Origin: Marinifilum fragile JCM 15579
GTDB lineage: Bacteria > Bacteroidota > Bacteroidia > Bacteroidales > Marinifilaceae
Assembly: GCF_001310955.1 (NCBI RefSeq)
Contig: NZ_BAZX01000018.1
Coordinates: 1 to 64,000, forward strand
Direction: 5' to 3'
Length of the DNA stretch: 64,000 nucleotides
The notes beneath the pieces were generated by a model. The model did no database searches. It saw nothing but the letters and a program-made list of their open reading frames with translations, and had not been told where the DNA came from. Both the position numbers and the translations under genes were made by a program. Below, one piece after another: positions 18,431 to 27,855 of the stretch (positions are counted from its first letter, which is position 1; each line of letters starts with the position of its first letter).

Positions 18431-19588
18431 ATGAACATTAGTGATCAGAAATACCAGGAAATTGTAGATTACATTTCAGGTGAACTCAATGGAGAAGAGA
18501 AGAAATCTATGGAAACATGGATTCATTCTTCTGAAGAGAACCAAAAGATCTATGAGAAGATTCTGAAAAAATCTTTGTTTGTGCGTTGGAGCTTAAAATC
18601 TAAACAAATTGATACCAACAAAGAACTGAAGAAGTTTGAGAATCGAATTAACTCTAGTGTTCGTTACATTACCTGGATTGCAGCTGCAGCCAGTGTAATT
18701 CTTATTTTAAGCCTTTCCATCCCTTACTTATGGAATCAATACCAGGAAAATCAGGAAATGATTGTGGCAAATCAAGTTATTCAACCTGGAAAGAAAGGTG
18801 CTCAATTGATTTTGTCTACAGGAAGGCAAGTTGATATCGAGGATCAAAGCAAAAAGATCAAAGAAGAGGATGGTTCCTTAATTCAATTGGATTCTGAAAC
18901 AGGGCTTGAATACACCGAGAGCGCTACAAAATCAGATAAACTAATCTACAATACATTAAAAACTGAACGCGGAAACGAGTTTAATATGCAATTGGCAGAT
19001 GGAACCAAAGTGTGGCTGAATGCTGATTCGGAATTAAGATATCCAGTTCAATTTACGGGTAATATTCGAAAAGTGTATCTAAAGGGAGAAGCGTATTTCG
19101 ATGTAGCTCATAATGAAAAGAAGGCGTTTGTTGTAAATTCTTACAATCAGGAAGTTAAAGTGTATGGTACGGAGTTTTGTATCAATGCCTACAATAAGGA
19201 TGAGATAAAAACAGTTTTGGTTGAAGGATCGGTTGGTGTAAGAGCGAATCCAAGAGGGGAAGAATCAAAATTAAAGCCTGGCGAATTGGGTTTGACAGAC
19301 ATGCAATCAGGTAAAATAGATATCAAAAAAGTAAATGTACGACCATATATTGCCTGGAAAGATGGCGACTTTGTTTTTGAGAATGAATCCTTGGAAAATA
19401 TCATGCTTCGATTGGAACGATGGTACAATGTGAAGATATTTTACATGAATGAAGAATGTAAAAATTATCGATTTTCAGGGGATATGGAAAGATATGCTGA
19501 CGTGAGAAGTTTGTTGTATTTTATACAGGAAACCTCAAATGCAAAATTTGAAATCAACAAAAATACCATAGTAGTGATGGCAAAATAG
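18431..19588 (+). CDS. FecR-family anti-sigma regulator (locus 3)
   Basis: A 385-residue anti-sigma factor: cytoplasmic sigma-binding region (1-78), a transmembrane helix (about 79-100, TWIAAAASVILILSLSIPYL), a first FecR-like segment (PGKKGAQLILSTGRQVDIED), the main FecR block (EFNMQLADGTKVWLNADSEL, GEAYFDVAHNEKKAFVV) and a C-terminal DUF4974 domain (WYNVKIFY). It pairs with the sigma factor 69 bases upstream and with the STN domain of the SusC at 19804. The 215-base gap to susC contains a predicted antisense RNA. Confidence 0.92.
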   Translation: MNISDQKYQEIVDYISGELNGEEKKSMETWIHSSEENQKIYEKILKKSLFVRWSLKSKQIDTNKELKKFENRINSSVRYITWIAAAASVILILSLSIPYLWNQYQENQEMIVANQVIQPGKKGAQLILSTGRQVDIEDQSKKIKEEDGSLIQLDSETGLEYTESATKSDKLIYNTLKTERGNEFNMQLADGTKVWLNADSELRYPVQFTGNIRKVYLKGEAYFDVAHNEKKAFVVNSYNQEVKVYGTEFCINAYNKDEIKTVLVEGSVGVRANPRGEESKLKPGELGLTDMQSGKIDIKKVNVRPYIAWKDGDFVFENESLENIMLRLERWYNVKIFYMNEECKNYRFSGDMERYADVRSLLYFIQETSNAKFEINKNTIVVMAK

Positions 19589-19699
19589 AACCTAATACGA
19601 TTTTGATCTTATAATGCTGTACGTATTATGCCGATAGATTTCTAATGGCGAAATGCGATAGAAATGAAGCAATTCAGCATTTTAGAAACAAATCGGTAT

Positions 19700-19790
19700 A
19701 AATAAAAACGGAAGGATTTGCAGATCCTCCCGTTTTGAAATCAATAATCGAATAGATACTTGGTGGTTTCTATTCAAATGTTAACTCATT
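19700..19790 (-). ncRNA. Predicted antisense RNA opposite the susC leader (locus 3)
   Basis: On the minus strand a 13-base-pair stem with one mismatch (arms 19724-19736 and 19705-19717, loop CTGCAA) is followed by a U-rich tract (GTTTTTATTTATA). A second stem-loop lies at 19750-19775, 13 bases from the first and ending 28 bases before the susC ATG. A minus-strand TAATTTTG box (19797-19804) overlaps the start codon. The layout is the same as in loci 2, 4 and 5 although the sequences differ. Ends are estimates. Confidence 0.45.
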
Positions 19791-19803
19791 TCAATACAAA
19801 ATT

Positions 19804-22800
19804 ATGAAAAAAAATCATTTGTTGGTTCATTTCCCGAAACGGAAATGGCTGAAAATCCTATTGGAAATGAAACTAGTACTCTTTTTAACATTGGCACTAT
19901 CTCTAAGTGCAACGGCAGGAGTCTACTCGCAAAACCAGCGAGTTAGTTTCGAATTTGAAGATGCTACGATATTGGAAGTGCTAAATGAAATCAAGTATCA
20001 AACAGGTTTGAGTTTTATTTACAGTGAAGAAAAAATTCAGGAATTAGATCGTGTAAGCGTCGATGCCGCTGGTAAAACTGTGGAAGAAGTTTTAAATGAA
20101 ATCTTTGGCAAAAGTAGTTTAGAATGTCGCTTCGAAGAAAATGTGATTATGGTTGTAGACAAAAAAACAGAGCCAGATATTGAAGTAGAACAACAAGAGA
20201 AAGAAATTAAAGGAAAGGTGACGGATAAAGATGGAATGCCACTTCCTGGGGTATCTGTTGTAATCAAAGGAACCAACACAGGTGTTGCTACTGATATTGA
20301 TGGCAATTATATTTTAGAGTTGGAAGACGAGAATGCGGTTTTGGTATTTTCTTTTGTGGGGATGATTTCTCAGGAAATTGCTTATAGAGGACAAGAACTG
20401 CAAAATGTAACTCTTATTACCGATGCAAAACAAATGGCTGAAGTAGTTGTGACTGGTTATCAGACAATTTCAAAAGAGCGCTCTACAGGATCATTTTCAA
20501 AGGTGAGCAGTAAAACGATGGAATCCCGTAGGTTAAGCAGTATTTCAGACGTATTGGAAGGACAGGTTGCAGGTTATTCCGATGGAATTATTCGAGGTGT
20601 TTCAACGATGAACGCAATGGCTTCTCCTTTGTATGTAATTGATGGTTTTCCTGTTGAGAATACAAGTATTGATAATTATGGACGTATTACTGAAAATGCT
20701 CCAGAGCTTAATATGGAAGATATTGAGAGCATTACCATTTTGAAGGATGCTGCTGCTGCTTCTATTTATGGAGCCAGAGCTGCCAATGGAGTAGTGGTTA
20801 TTGTAACCAAAAAGGCTCAAAAAGGAAAAGTTAAAGTTGATTTTTCAAGTACATTAACATGGAAACCATACGATTATTATACAGGAAACTTAACTAATTC
20901 AGCTGATATTATTGAGTTGGAAAAAGAGTGGGCAGCCACTAATCCGGAATTAAATAATGGTTTGGATCGTGCTCAGGCAGAAGCTGACAATCGTCGTAAT
21001 AATTACAAATGGCCGAGTGCTGGTATTGATGTTTTATTAGACCAGTATTCTGGTGTAATTTCGGAAGATGAAGCCAATGCAAAGTTAACTGAACTCGCTT
21101 CTAGAGAATATCAATTATACGACGATGTTGCCAAATATGCCAAACGTGATTTATTATATCAGCAATACAACTTAAGTGTAGGTAAAGCTACAGAAAAGAA
21201 TAATTTTAAACTTTCGGCAACTTATAAAAAGAACAGAGAAGAGGATATTTATTCCAAAAGTGATCAGCTGGGATTAAACATCATGAATTCTTTGCAAATT
21301 ACTCCATGGCTGAAAGCAGATGTTGGTGTTTATGTTAATTACAAAAAGGCAACAGAACAAACTTATGATTTATTATCATCTTATTCGGCCGGATTCACAG
21401 CTTCCCCTTATGACCGTTTGGTTGATGAAAATGGAAATCTTGCAACAGTAGCTTCGCAAGTGAAGAAAACTGTTCGCGATAATGTTTCGAATTACGGGTT
21501 ATACAGTTTAGACCTTACTCCACTTGATGAATTGGATCGAAATCTTGGAAAACGAAAAGAATTTAGCAACAGAACCTACGCCAAATTAGATGTGAAATTA
21601 ACACCTTGGTTAAGTTATAACACGATGTTTCAGTACGAATATGGCGTAAATCGTTACCATCGTTTAAATGAATTGGAATCCTATTCAACTCGTACAACCA
21701 TTAATAAATTTGCAAGCAATTCTAATGGAACTGCTGTTTATAACCTTCCCAAAGGAGACATTTACTACGATCAGAATCATTTCTCAAATTCATACAATTT
21801 CAGACAACAATTGAATTTGAACAAAACTTTTCAAGAGCAACATCAAATTACATGGATTGTAGGATCGGAGACAAGACACAGCAAACTGGAATATAGTGAT
21901 CAAACCCGTTATGGTTATGATTCAGATATGCTAAGTTCTCAGTATTTAAACCAACCCTTACTAACAGGTGGCTTTTCCGGTTTGATGAATTCATGGGCTT
22001 CGTTATCTTCCACAGATTTAGCAAGTCAAAGTGAATTGGTGAATCGTTTTGTTTCTTTTTATTCGAACGCAGCCTACAGCTACAACAACAAGTACACCTT
22101 ATCGGGAAGTATTCGTTGGGATCGTTCCAATCTTTGGGGAACCAACTCCAAGTACCAGAACAAACCATTATGGTCGGTTGGAGCAAACTGGAACGTAAAC
22201 AAAGAAGATTTCTTTGATGTAGAGTGGGTAAACATGCTGAAAGTAAGAACCTCGTATGGTATTGGAGGGAACATTGCCAAGGATGCCGCTCCCTACTTAA
22301 CGGCAAGTTACCGCACTAGTTCTTTGGTCGGAGGAGTTTATGGCAGCATTTCCTCCCCGCCAAACCCAAATTTACGATGGGAGAAAACAACAACAATAAA
22401 TGCAGGGGCTGATTTTTCGTTGTTAAACAACCGCCTATCAGGTTCTGTTGATGTTTATAAAAAGAAGAGTGTGGATTTGTTAGCCAATCAGCAAGGTACA
22501 CCAACTGAAGGATTTGGATATAATACCCTTGCATTTAATAATGGATCAATGGAGAATAAGGGATTCGAAGTAAATTTACAGGGAGATATCATACAAGGAA
22601 AAGATTTTAACTGGAATGCAGGTTTCCTTTTGGGATACAATAAAAATAATGTGACCAAAATTAATGTGGAAGCACCTTTTTATGTCTTACAATTTGATTA
22701 TCCACAAGCATTTCCTAGGGTGAATAATGCATTTAATGGAATTTATTCCTACAAGTGGGCTGGATTGAATGATCAGGGAGAACCTCAGATTTATGATGTT

Positions 22801-23367
22801 GATGGGAATAAAACTTCTACGGATTACACGAATATGGATAACATTCATTTCAGTGGAACCACAGTTCCTAAGTATAGTGGCTCCATCATGAATGGTTTTT
22901 CGTACAAGAATTTTGATCTGTCAGTTTTGTTGCTGTATGCAGGAGGTCATAAAGTCCGTAATACCAACATTCCTAAAATTAATATGGCCGATCCATATGG
23001 TTCAGGGATTATAAATGCAACTAGTAAAGACATCCGAAACAGATGGAAGCAGGCGGGGGATGAAAACAGTACCAATGTTCCCCGATTACTTTTCTCTGGC
23101 AACCATATGGAATACAACTATTACCGTGAATCAATGTACAATTACTCCGATATTCACGTGTTGGATGCCTCTTATGTGAAGATTCACAACATATCATTGG
23201 CTTATCATTTGCCTTCAGAATGGTGCAATAAATTAAAATTAGGCAGTGCAAGAGTTCAATTTAATGTAGAAAACCTAAAGACTTTTGCCTTCGAGAAAAA
23301 AGCGGAATACATGTTGGGAGCTAAGGAGAGACCTACATTTGTTGGTGGAGTATATCTAAGTTTTTAA
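19804..23367 (+). CDS. SusC/RagA-family TonB-dependent receptor with STN domain (locus 3)
   Basis: Outer-membrane receptor, 1187 residues. Signal peptide with a long basic n-region (MKKNHLLVHFPKRKWLK) and cleavage near VYSQ (about 43); STN domain about 45-118; carboxypeptidase-D-like domain about 135-206 (KGKVTDKDGMPLPGVSVVIK); TonB-box-like EVVVTGY (213-219); plug with TILKDAAAASIYGARAANG; barrel ending in VYLSF. The N-terminal 220 residues are very similar to the receptors at 30258 and 40398, so these three are recent paralogs, while the barrels differ, which suggests different ligands. The start codon sits in the shared context ACAAAATTATG. Confidence 0.95.
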   Translation: MKKNHLLVHFPKRKWLKILLEMKLVLFLTLALSLSATAGVYSQNQRVSFEFEDATILEVLNEIKYQTGLSFIYSEEKIQELDRVSVDAAGKTVEEVLNEIFGKSSLECRFEENVIMVVDKKTEPDIEVEQQEKEIKGKVTDKDGMPLPGVSVVIKGTNTGVATDIDGNYILELEDENAVLVFSFVGMISQEIAYRGQELQNVTLITDAKQMAEVVVTGYQTISKERSTGSFSKVSSKTMESRRLSSISDVLEGQVAGYSDGIIRGVSTMNAMASPLYVIDGFPVENTSIDNYGRITENAPELNMEDIESITILKDAAAASIYGARAANGVVVIVTKKAQKGKVKVDFSSTLTWKPYDYYTGNLTNSADIIELEKEWAATNPELNNGLDRAQAEADNRRNNYKWPSAGIDVLLDQYSGVISEDEANAKLTELASREYQLYDDVAKYAKRDLLYQQYNLSVGKATEKNNFKLSATYKKNREEDIYSKSDQLGLNIMNSLQITPWLKADVGVYVNYKKATEQTYDLLSSYSAGFTASPYDRLVDENGNLATVASQVKKTVRDNVSNYGLYSLDLTPLDELDRNLGKRKEFSNRTYAKLDVKLTPWLSYNTMFQYEYGVNRYHRLNELESYSTRTTINKFASNSNGTAVYNLPKGDIYYDQNHFSNSYNFRQQLNLNKTFQEQHQITWIVGSETRHSKLEYSDQTRYGYDSDMLSSQYLNQPLLTGGFSGLMNSWASLSSTDLASQSELVNRFVSFYSNAAYSYNNKYTLSGSIRWDRSNLWGTNSKYQNKPLWSVGANWNVNKEDFFDVEWVNMLKVRTSYGIGGNIAKDAAPYLTASYRTSSLVGGVYGSISSPPNPNLRWEKTTTINAGADFSLLNNRLSGSVDVYKKKSVDLLANQQGTPTEGFGYNTLAFNNGSMENKGFEVNLQGDIIQGKDFNWNAGFLLGYNKNNVTKINVEAPFYVLQFDYPQAFPRVNNAFNGIYSYKWAGLNDQGEPQIYDVDGNKTSTDYTNMDNIHFSGTTVPKYSGSIMNGFSYKNFDLSVLLLYAGGHKVRNTNIPKINMADPYGSGIINATSKDIRNRWKQAGDENSTNVPRLLFSGNHMEYNYYRESMYNYSDIHVLDASYVKIHNISLAYHLPSEWCNKLKLGSARVQFNVENLKTFAFEKKAEYMLGAKERPTFVGGVYLSF

Positions 23368-23386
23368 CCGTTAATACAAGAGAATT

Positions 23387-24816
23387 ATGAAATACAAAAT
23401 ATCATATATCGCAACGATCAGCCTTATGGCAGCCATGTTGTTCTCTCTTGCGACAATTACCTGGATGTGTTGCCTAAAGGAGAAAAAATACCCACAAGTT
23501 TAGCCGATTATGAAGCTTTTATTCGTAACGAATACAATCATTTAAATGATGCAGCACAAGCCATTAATCTGTTGAATGATGTGTACAAAAGTCCAAGTAC
23601 TTTGAGTTACATTTCCCTAACCTCCATCAATTACAATTGGATGGGAAATGAGGATCGAATTATTCAAAACAATTCAGATGAACAAGCTTACTACTATTCT
23701 TACGCCGCCATTTCGTATTGGAATTTAATGATTAACAATGTGCCAAATGCTACCGATGCTACCGATGCCGAAAAGCTGGAATTGATTGCTCAGGCTAAGG
23801 TGTTGCGAGCGATGAATTACTTTCACCTGACTAATTATTATGCTGAACAGTACGATGAAGCAACGGCTGCTACTAAATTATCAGTACCCTTAATTACAAG
23901 TGCCGATATGGGAGCAACTTCGGAACAGGTTAGCATTGCAAAAATGTATGAATTCATTCTTACAGATTTGACAGATGCAATTCCAAATCTACCTATTGAG
24001 AGTGCAACTGTACTGCACCCGAATTTAGCTTGTGGGTATGCAATGCTGGCAAGGGTTTATTTGCAAATGGGAGATTACACCAATGCCTTGCTTTATGCTC
24101 AGAATGCCTTAGATCAGAACAGCCAATTGTTTAATTGGAAAGAATACTACGCAGAGAACCAAGAGCAGATTGAAAAGGAGAACGATTGGTCAACAAGCTA
24201 CCCTTCCAAAACCATGACCAGTCCTGAGAATTACATTTTTCGTTATGGTTCAAGTTCGTATAAAAATTCTGGACAATCGGGAACCAATGCGGCACTTACA
24301 TTGTCGAGAGCAGCTCAATTTGAAGAAGGAGATGCCCGTTTTGCCTCTAAATGGAAGAAAAAGTATCAGGCTCCAGATAGTATTTACTATGGCATACGAT
24401 CCGATAAATTTAATGCCGGGGGAATTACCACACCCGAAATGTATTACATCAAAGCAGAATGTTTGGCACGAAAAGGCGGACAAGCTAATTTGGATGAAGC
24501 CATGCTAAGCTTAAATACGGTTCGAAAGACACGAATTTTTGATGCTGATTATATCGATCTTGCAGCTACTAGTACCGAAGAGGCAATTGCTTACATTCGC
24601 AAAGAAAAAGCAAATGAATACGTGCAAACTGCCATTCCTTTTTGGGATGCCAAACGTTTTAACAAGGATGTGAATTATGCACAGACTCTAACTAAAATTT
24701 TCAACAACCAAAGTTTAGAATTAGCTCCAGATTCACACCTCTGGGTGATGCCTTTCCCGATGGGAGCCACAAGTAACCCGGGAAATGGTACTTTGACACA
24801 AAACACTCCTCGTTAA
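23387..24816 (+). CDS. SusD/RagB-family lipoprotein with a frameshift at the lipobox (locus 3)
   Basis: The body (from about 23449) encodes a SusD protein: NYLDVLPKGEKIPTSLADYE at the N-terminus, KVLRAMNYFHLTNYYAEQY, CGYAMLARVYLQMGDYTNAL, EMYYIKAECLARKG and a terminal NTPR. The signal peptide (MKYKISYIATISLMAAMLFS) starts at the ATG at 23387 in another frame. Between 23441 and 23449 the sequence TTCTCTCTTGC needs one extra T (TTCTCTTCTTGC) to give FSSCDNYLD. As written, the export signal and mature protein are not joined; with one base added the gene is intact at 476 residues. The SusD at the left edge of the window has the same defect at the same place. It starts 19 bases after susC. Confidence 0.85.
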
Positions 24817-24832
24817 ACAAATAGTATCTTAA

Positions 24833-24962
24833 CCTGAGGCTGTCCGAAAAGCAGCTTGTCATTCTGAGTTTATCGAAGAATTTGTTTACCTCGTTAACAA
24901 ATGCTTCAGCTTCGCTCAATAGGATTCTTCCGAATGATACATTGCTTTTCGGCTCCCTCAGG
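24833..24962. repeat. 130-base nested palindromic element (MITE-like)
   Basis: Outer arms CCTGAGG (24833-24839) and CCTCAGG (24956-24962), then CCGAAAAGCA (24844-24853) with TGCTTTTCGG (24943-24952), GTCATTC with GAATGATAC, and GAAGAAT (24875-24881) with ATTCTTC (24924-24930). The whole segment could fold into one long imperfect hairpin. The ends (AGGCTGTCCGAAAAG) look like insertion-sequence terminal repeats, so it may be a non-autonomous mobile remnant; this is inference. It fills most of the gap between susD and the TlpA-like gene; nothing else is evident in 24963-25190. Confidence 0.6.
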
Positions 24963-25190
24963 AAACAGGAACAGGAGAACATCAAAGTTTTCATGAACGA
25001 AACCACTGTTTTGTTAGGCTACGATTGTGCTTACTATTAAAAAAATCATTGATAATAAATTTCAAAATCTTAAAACAACAGACTTAGAATTAGATGTCTG
25101 ATAAAGCTTACAGATCATCGATAATTTGTAATGCTTTTCGAAACTGATCATCTGCTTCAGGTTAAGTATTTAAAAATCTAAATAAAACAA

Positions 25191-26357
25191 ATGAAAAGAA
25201 GTATTTTAGGAGTGACTATTATGTTGTGTGCTTTAATAGCCACAGCATGTGCACAAACCGATGTTAGCTATACATTAACAGGCGAAATAAATGGCTTGAA
25301 AGAGGGAACAAAATTAGAATTGATTCCCGGGGCAACACATAAACAAGAAGAGCCTGTTGCCAGTGCAATTGTGACCAACGGAAAATTTGAATTTTCAGGT
25401 AAACTGGAAGAACCTCGTTTATTTTACCTTAAAGTAGCTGATTACTTTGGAGTTCTTAGAATAATGCTTGAAGATTCAGAGATCAGCTTAAAAGCAAAGG
25501 CTGTTTTTCGGGAAAGTAATAATAGGGCTTTTGTTGATTTTTCTGATGTTCAGGTAAGTGGTTCAAACACAAATGATCTTTACAAGGAGAAATTGACATT
25601 TAAAGATAAATTTGGGGTACAACATGAAAAATATTACAAAGATCATGATGCGATTTTAGCAGCTGTAAGGAATGCTAAAAGTAAAGCTGTTGCAGATTCG
25701 TTAAGGAATACAGATGATTACAAAGCTTTTGCCCAAGCTGAAAAAGACTTTTTTACTAATGTAGAGAAAACGACCAATGAGACGATTTTGGCAAACAAAG
25801 ATTCTTGGTGGGGACCTTTGGTAATGTTGGAGTCGATGAGTTATTTTACCGATGAGCAAATTCCCTTATACGAACAATTTTCGGAGGCAGCTAAAAATTC
25901 TTACTACGGACAATTGGTGAAAAAAGAGCTTTTCCCAGAAAGATTGGTAAACAAAACAGTTCCTGAATTTACATTGGCTAATCGAGAAGGAAAATACTTT
26001 AACTCTCTAGAATTAATGGAAGGTAAAAAATACGTCCTGATTGATTTTTGGGCTTCGTGGTGTGGTCCTTGCCGAAGAGAGATACCAAATCTGAAACACA
26101 TGTATGAATTGTATGCATCGAAAGGGCTGCAAATCATTAGTATTTCAAAAGATGAAGATAAGAAAGCATGGGAAAAAGCATTGGACAAAGAAAATATGGC
26201 TTGGCCCAATCTACTGAATGAAAAAGGCGTGGATGACCTTTATTTTGTAAAAACAATTCCAGCTATTTTCCTTGTAGATGCATCAACCGGAAAAGTAATG
26301 GATGATAAACTTCGTGGAGAGTCTTTAGAGAAAAAACTGGAAGAACTTTTCAGATAA
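25191..26357 (+). CDS. TlpA-like lipoprotein (DUF4369 plus thioredoxin domain) (locus 3)
   Basis: A 388-residue lipoprotein (lipobox LIATAC, Cys20). The DUF4369 domain covers about 27-125 (YTLTGEINGLKEGTKLELIPG, GKFEFSGKLEEPRLFYLKV). A charged helical region with a WWGPLVMLESMSYF segment follows, and the thioredoxin domain starts near 255: LIDFWASWCGPC (Cys291, Cys294), SISKDEDKKAWEKAL, TIPAIFLVD. It is the last gene of locus 3, though 374 bases and a palindromic element separate it from susD. It probably works in the envelope as a reductase tied to the SusCD cargo, anchored to the periplasmic or outer-membrane face. Confidence 0.88.
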   Translation: MKRSILGVTIMLCALIATACAQTDVSYTLTGEINGLKEGTKLELIPGATHKQEEPVASAIVTNGKFEFSGKLEEPRLFYLKVADYFGVLRIMLEDSEISLKAKAVFRESNNRAFVDFSDVQVSGSNTNDLYKEKLTFKDKFGVQHEKYYKDHDAILAAVRNAKSKAVADSLRNTDDYKAFAQAEKDFFTNVEKTTNETILANKDSWWGPLVMLESMSYFTDEQIPLYEQFSEAAKNSYYGQLVKKELFPERLVNKTVPEFTLANREGKYFNSLELMEGKKYVLIDFWASWCGPCRREIPNLKHMYELYASKGLQIISISKDEDKKAWEKALDKENMAWPNLLNEKGVDDLYFVKTIPAIFLVDASTGKVMDDKLRGESLEKKLEELFR

Positions 26358-26610
26358 GCCATAAGATTAAGTTTAGATTGTATTTTACCCTTTTGGGTTA
26401 GAAATATTTTACAATGTAAATTGAACTAAATTAAAAGTATTCAGCTTCTAAGTATACATGTTTTAATTCTTAATAGAAATGCAATTGAATTGTTAGAATG
26501 AATTAATACATAGTATTGTAATTGTTTGTAATGTGTTTTAGAAATTAAATTTATTCAGTAATGCCGTCAAAAAACGAACACTCCTAACGGTGTTTATTGA
26601 ATTATTTTAA

Positions 26611-26645
26611 AGGAGCAGGTGCCTAAAGTACTTGTTCCTTTTTTT
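26611..26645 (+). terminator. Intrinsic terminator of locus 3
   Basis: A 12-base-pair stem with three G-T wobbles (AGGAGCAGGTGC at 26611-26622 with GTACTTGTTCCT at 26628-26639), a 5-base loop and a run of eight T. Confidence 0.8.
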
Positions 26646-26755
26646 AATAGATACTATAAATTGTTTTTCCTTATGACTTTGAAGAGTTAATACTAAGAAA
26701 AATACAGTTTATAAAAGGAGGAGATTTAATCCATTGGAAGCAAATTAAAATTTAC

Positions 26756-26794
26756 AAGATTACTCAAACATTTGCCACTGACAGAGAAAATGGA
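26756..26794 (+). pseudogene. 39-base remnant of a thioredoxin-family gene
   Basis: These bases match 36338-36376, inside the thioredoxin gene at 35333, at 37 of 39 positions, and in the same reading frame (KITQTFATDRENG against KIAQTFAADRENG). No larger part of the gene is recognisable nearby. It looks like the leftover end of a deleted or partly duplicated paralog; the repeat region follows directly. Confidence 0.55.
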
Positions 26795-27044
26795 AAAGCT
26801 GACGGACAGGGAAATTTCCCAATTGAATAAGAATTATTACCAATGGTATTGTTCAGATTGCCAATTGGCTAGCACTTATTGCCTCGGGAAGTTGTCAAAT
26901 TGCCAATTGGCTGCCAATTGTTGCCTGAGGAATGCATCAGACTGCCAATTAAATGGTACAAGTTGCCAGTGGGATACAAAAAAGTCCCGATGGGAGGGTG
27001 TTAGCTGCCTCGGGACTAATAAAATTAAGGGTTTCAGGATTTAA
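26790..27044 (+). CDS. Cysteine-rich repeat open frame, doubtful gene
   Basis: From the ATG at 26790 an open frame of 84 residues contains four in-register 14-residue repeats: CQLASTYCLGKLSN, CQLAANCCLRNASD, CQLNGTSCQWDTKK and SRWEGVSCLGTNKI. Cys stands at repeat positions 1 and 8. The DNA repeats every 42 bases (26859, 26901, 26943) around the palindrome TTGCCAATTGGC. There is no signal peptide, no known family, and the frame ends 4 bases into the convergent minus-strand gene. It may be a real Cys-rich peptide, or a non-coding palindromic repeat that happens to stay open. Its first codons derive from the thioredoxin remnant, which argues against a long-standing gene. Confidence 0.25.
   Translation: MEKLTDREISQLNKNYYQWYCSDCQLASTYCLGKLSNCQLAANCCLRNASDCQLNGTSCQWDTKKSRWEGVSCLGTNKIKGFRI
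26859..27018. repeat. 42-base imperfect tandem repeats with palindromic core
   Basis: Units begin at 26859, 26901 and 26943, with a degenerate fourth at about 26985. The first two contain the palindrome TTGCCAATTGGC. The last part holds an inverted repeat AGTCCCGA / TCGGGACT able to form a stem-loop. Confidence 0.6.
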
Positions 27045-27730
27045 TCGTTTAAGTATTTTTCTCTACGTTCTTCATTTTTCCAAAAAACATAACGACCATA
27101 CTCACGAATTCGACTTACTCTCTCAACAAGAAGAGAGTAGGCTTTATCGCGTAATACTTTATTGGCACTACTTTCATCTTTGGAACCATTTGAAGCAGCC
27201 AATAATTCCGACATATTATGAGAGGTTGTTCTGGCAGTTTGTAAACTTGCCACATCAAAACCAATATTGGTTAATTCATTAGAGTTTTTCTCACCTAAAA
27301 CTGCCAGCTCAACCAAATCTTGAATCATATCGGAGTGTCCACCACCTTCGCGTATTCTCATGACCTTCTTTTTAAGATCAGGAGTATTGCGAAAAGCGAA
27401 ACTAAAATGATGCAGCAACTCATCTCTCAAGTTATAAGCAGCTGGAGATTGTTCCAACCATTCTTTTTGTGCTTCTTGTCGGGCACGGTATTCGCTCATC
27501 CATTGTGCCTGGCAAAACCGTAAAGCACCAGCCAAAGGATTCAGATCGTCAATTAAAGTAACATCCAATCCTGCTTTTTGCAGAACTTCTTTGTCTTTCA
27601 CAGCTTCAATGGCTAAAGTTTCTGCGTTAGCAGCAAATTCATCAATGGGTTGATTTGGCAATTTAACCTCATTGTTAGGGTAATTCTCAATTTGTTCTTT
27701 CCATGCATCAAAATCAGTTTGATAATCCAT
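27041..27730 (-). CDS. Conserved hypothetical helical protein
   Basis: A 229-residue cytoplasmic protein starting at the ATG at 27730; the frame is open further upstream but without a convincing start. It is almost wholly alpha-helical and charged, without signal or membrane segment. The C-terminal block RDKAYSLLVERVSRIREYGRYVFWKNEERREKYLND resembles an unnamed family of Bacteroidota hypothetical proteins that share a YVFW-N-ER pattern. There is also an N-terminal PNQPIDEFAANAETLAIEAVK part. It is transcribed against the SusCD loci and is flanked by repeats, so it is probably unrelated to them. No function can be given. Confidence 0.8.
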   Translation of the reverse strand: MDYQTDFDAWKEQIENYPNNEVKLPNQPIDEFAANAETLAIEAVKDKEVLQKAGLDVTLIDDLNPLAGALRFCQAQWMSEYRARQEAQKEWLEQSPAAYNLRDELLHHFSFAFRNTPDLKKKVMRIREGGGHSDMIQDLVELAVLGEKNSNELTNIGFDVASLQTARTTSHNMSELLAASNGSKDESSANKVLRDKAYSLLVERVSRIREYGRYVFWKNEERREKYLND

Positions 27731-27744
27731 GATTAAATAAATTT

Positions 27745-27855
27745 TTAGTTTATTTTTGGAGCGAGCCCATCGGCCTCCTCTTGCAAGTGCGACGGCCAAG
27801 TTTTACCTGTTTGATGACCAGCCGGTGGGTTGTCTTCTCCAAAATTTCCACCCAA
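27745..27855 (-). CDS. Possible 36-residue leader protein upstream of the hypothetical gene
   Basis: On the minus strand a TTG at 27855 opens a frame of 36 residues (MGGNFGEDNPPAGHQTGKT and on) that ends in AAC TAA 14 bases before the ATG at 27730. The stretch is notably richer in G and C than its surroundings, and its amino-acid make-up (Gly, Asp, Pro, Trp, no stop-prone AT bias) looks coding. It could equally be a fragment of a lost gene or a GC-rich repeat. The other minus-strand frame across it, ending in MGSLQK, is less protein-like. Confidence 0.25.
   Translation of the reverse strand: MGGNFGEDNPPAGHQTGKTWPSHLQEEADGLAPKIN

Noticed and set aside
24833..24962. A tRNA or riboswitch in the susD-TlpA gap
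   Set aside because: The nested arms form one long hairpin rather than a cloverleaf or a known riboswitch core.
26772..27044. The Cys-rich frame as a pentapeptide-repeat or toxin gene
   Set aside because: The period is 14 residues, not 5, and there is no signal peptide; the palindromic DNA core suggests a non-coding repeat as the likelier origin. It is kept only as a low-confidence entry.
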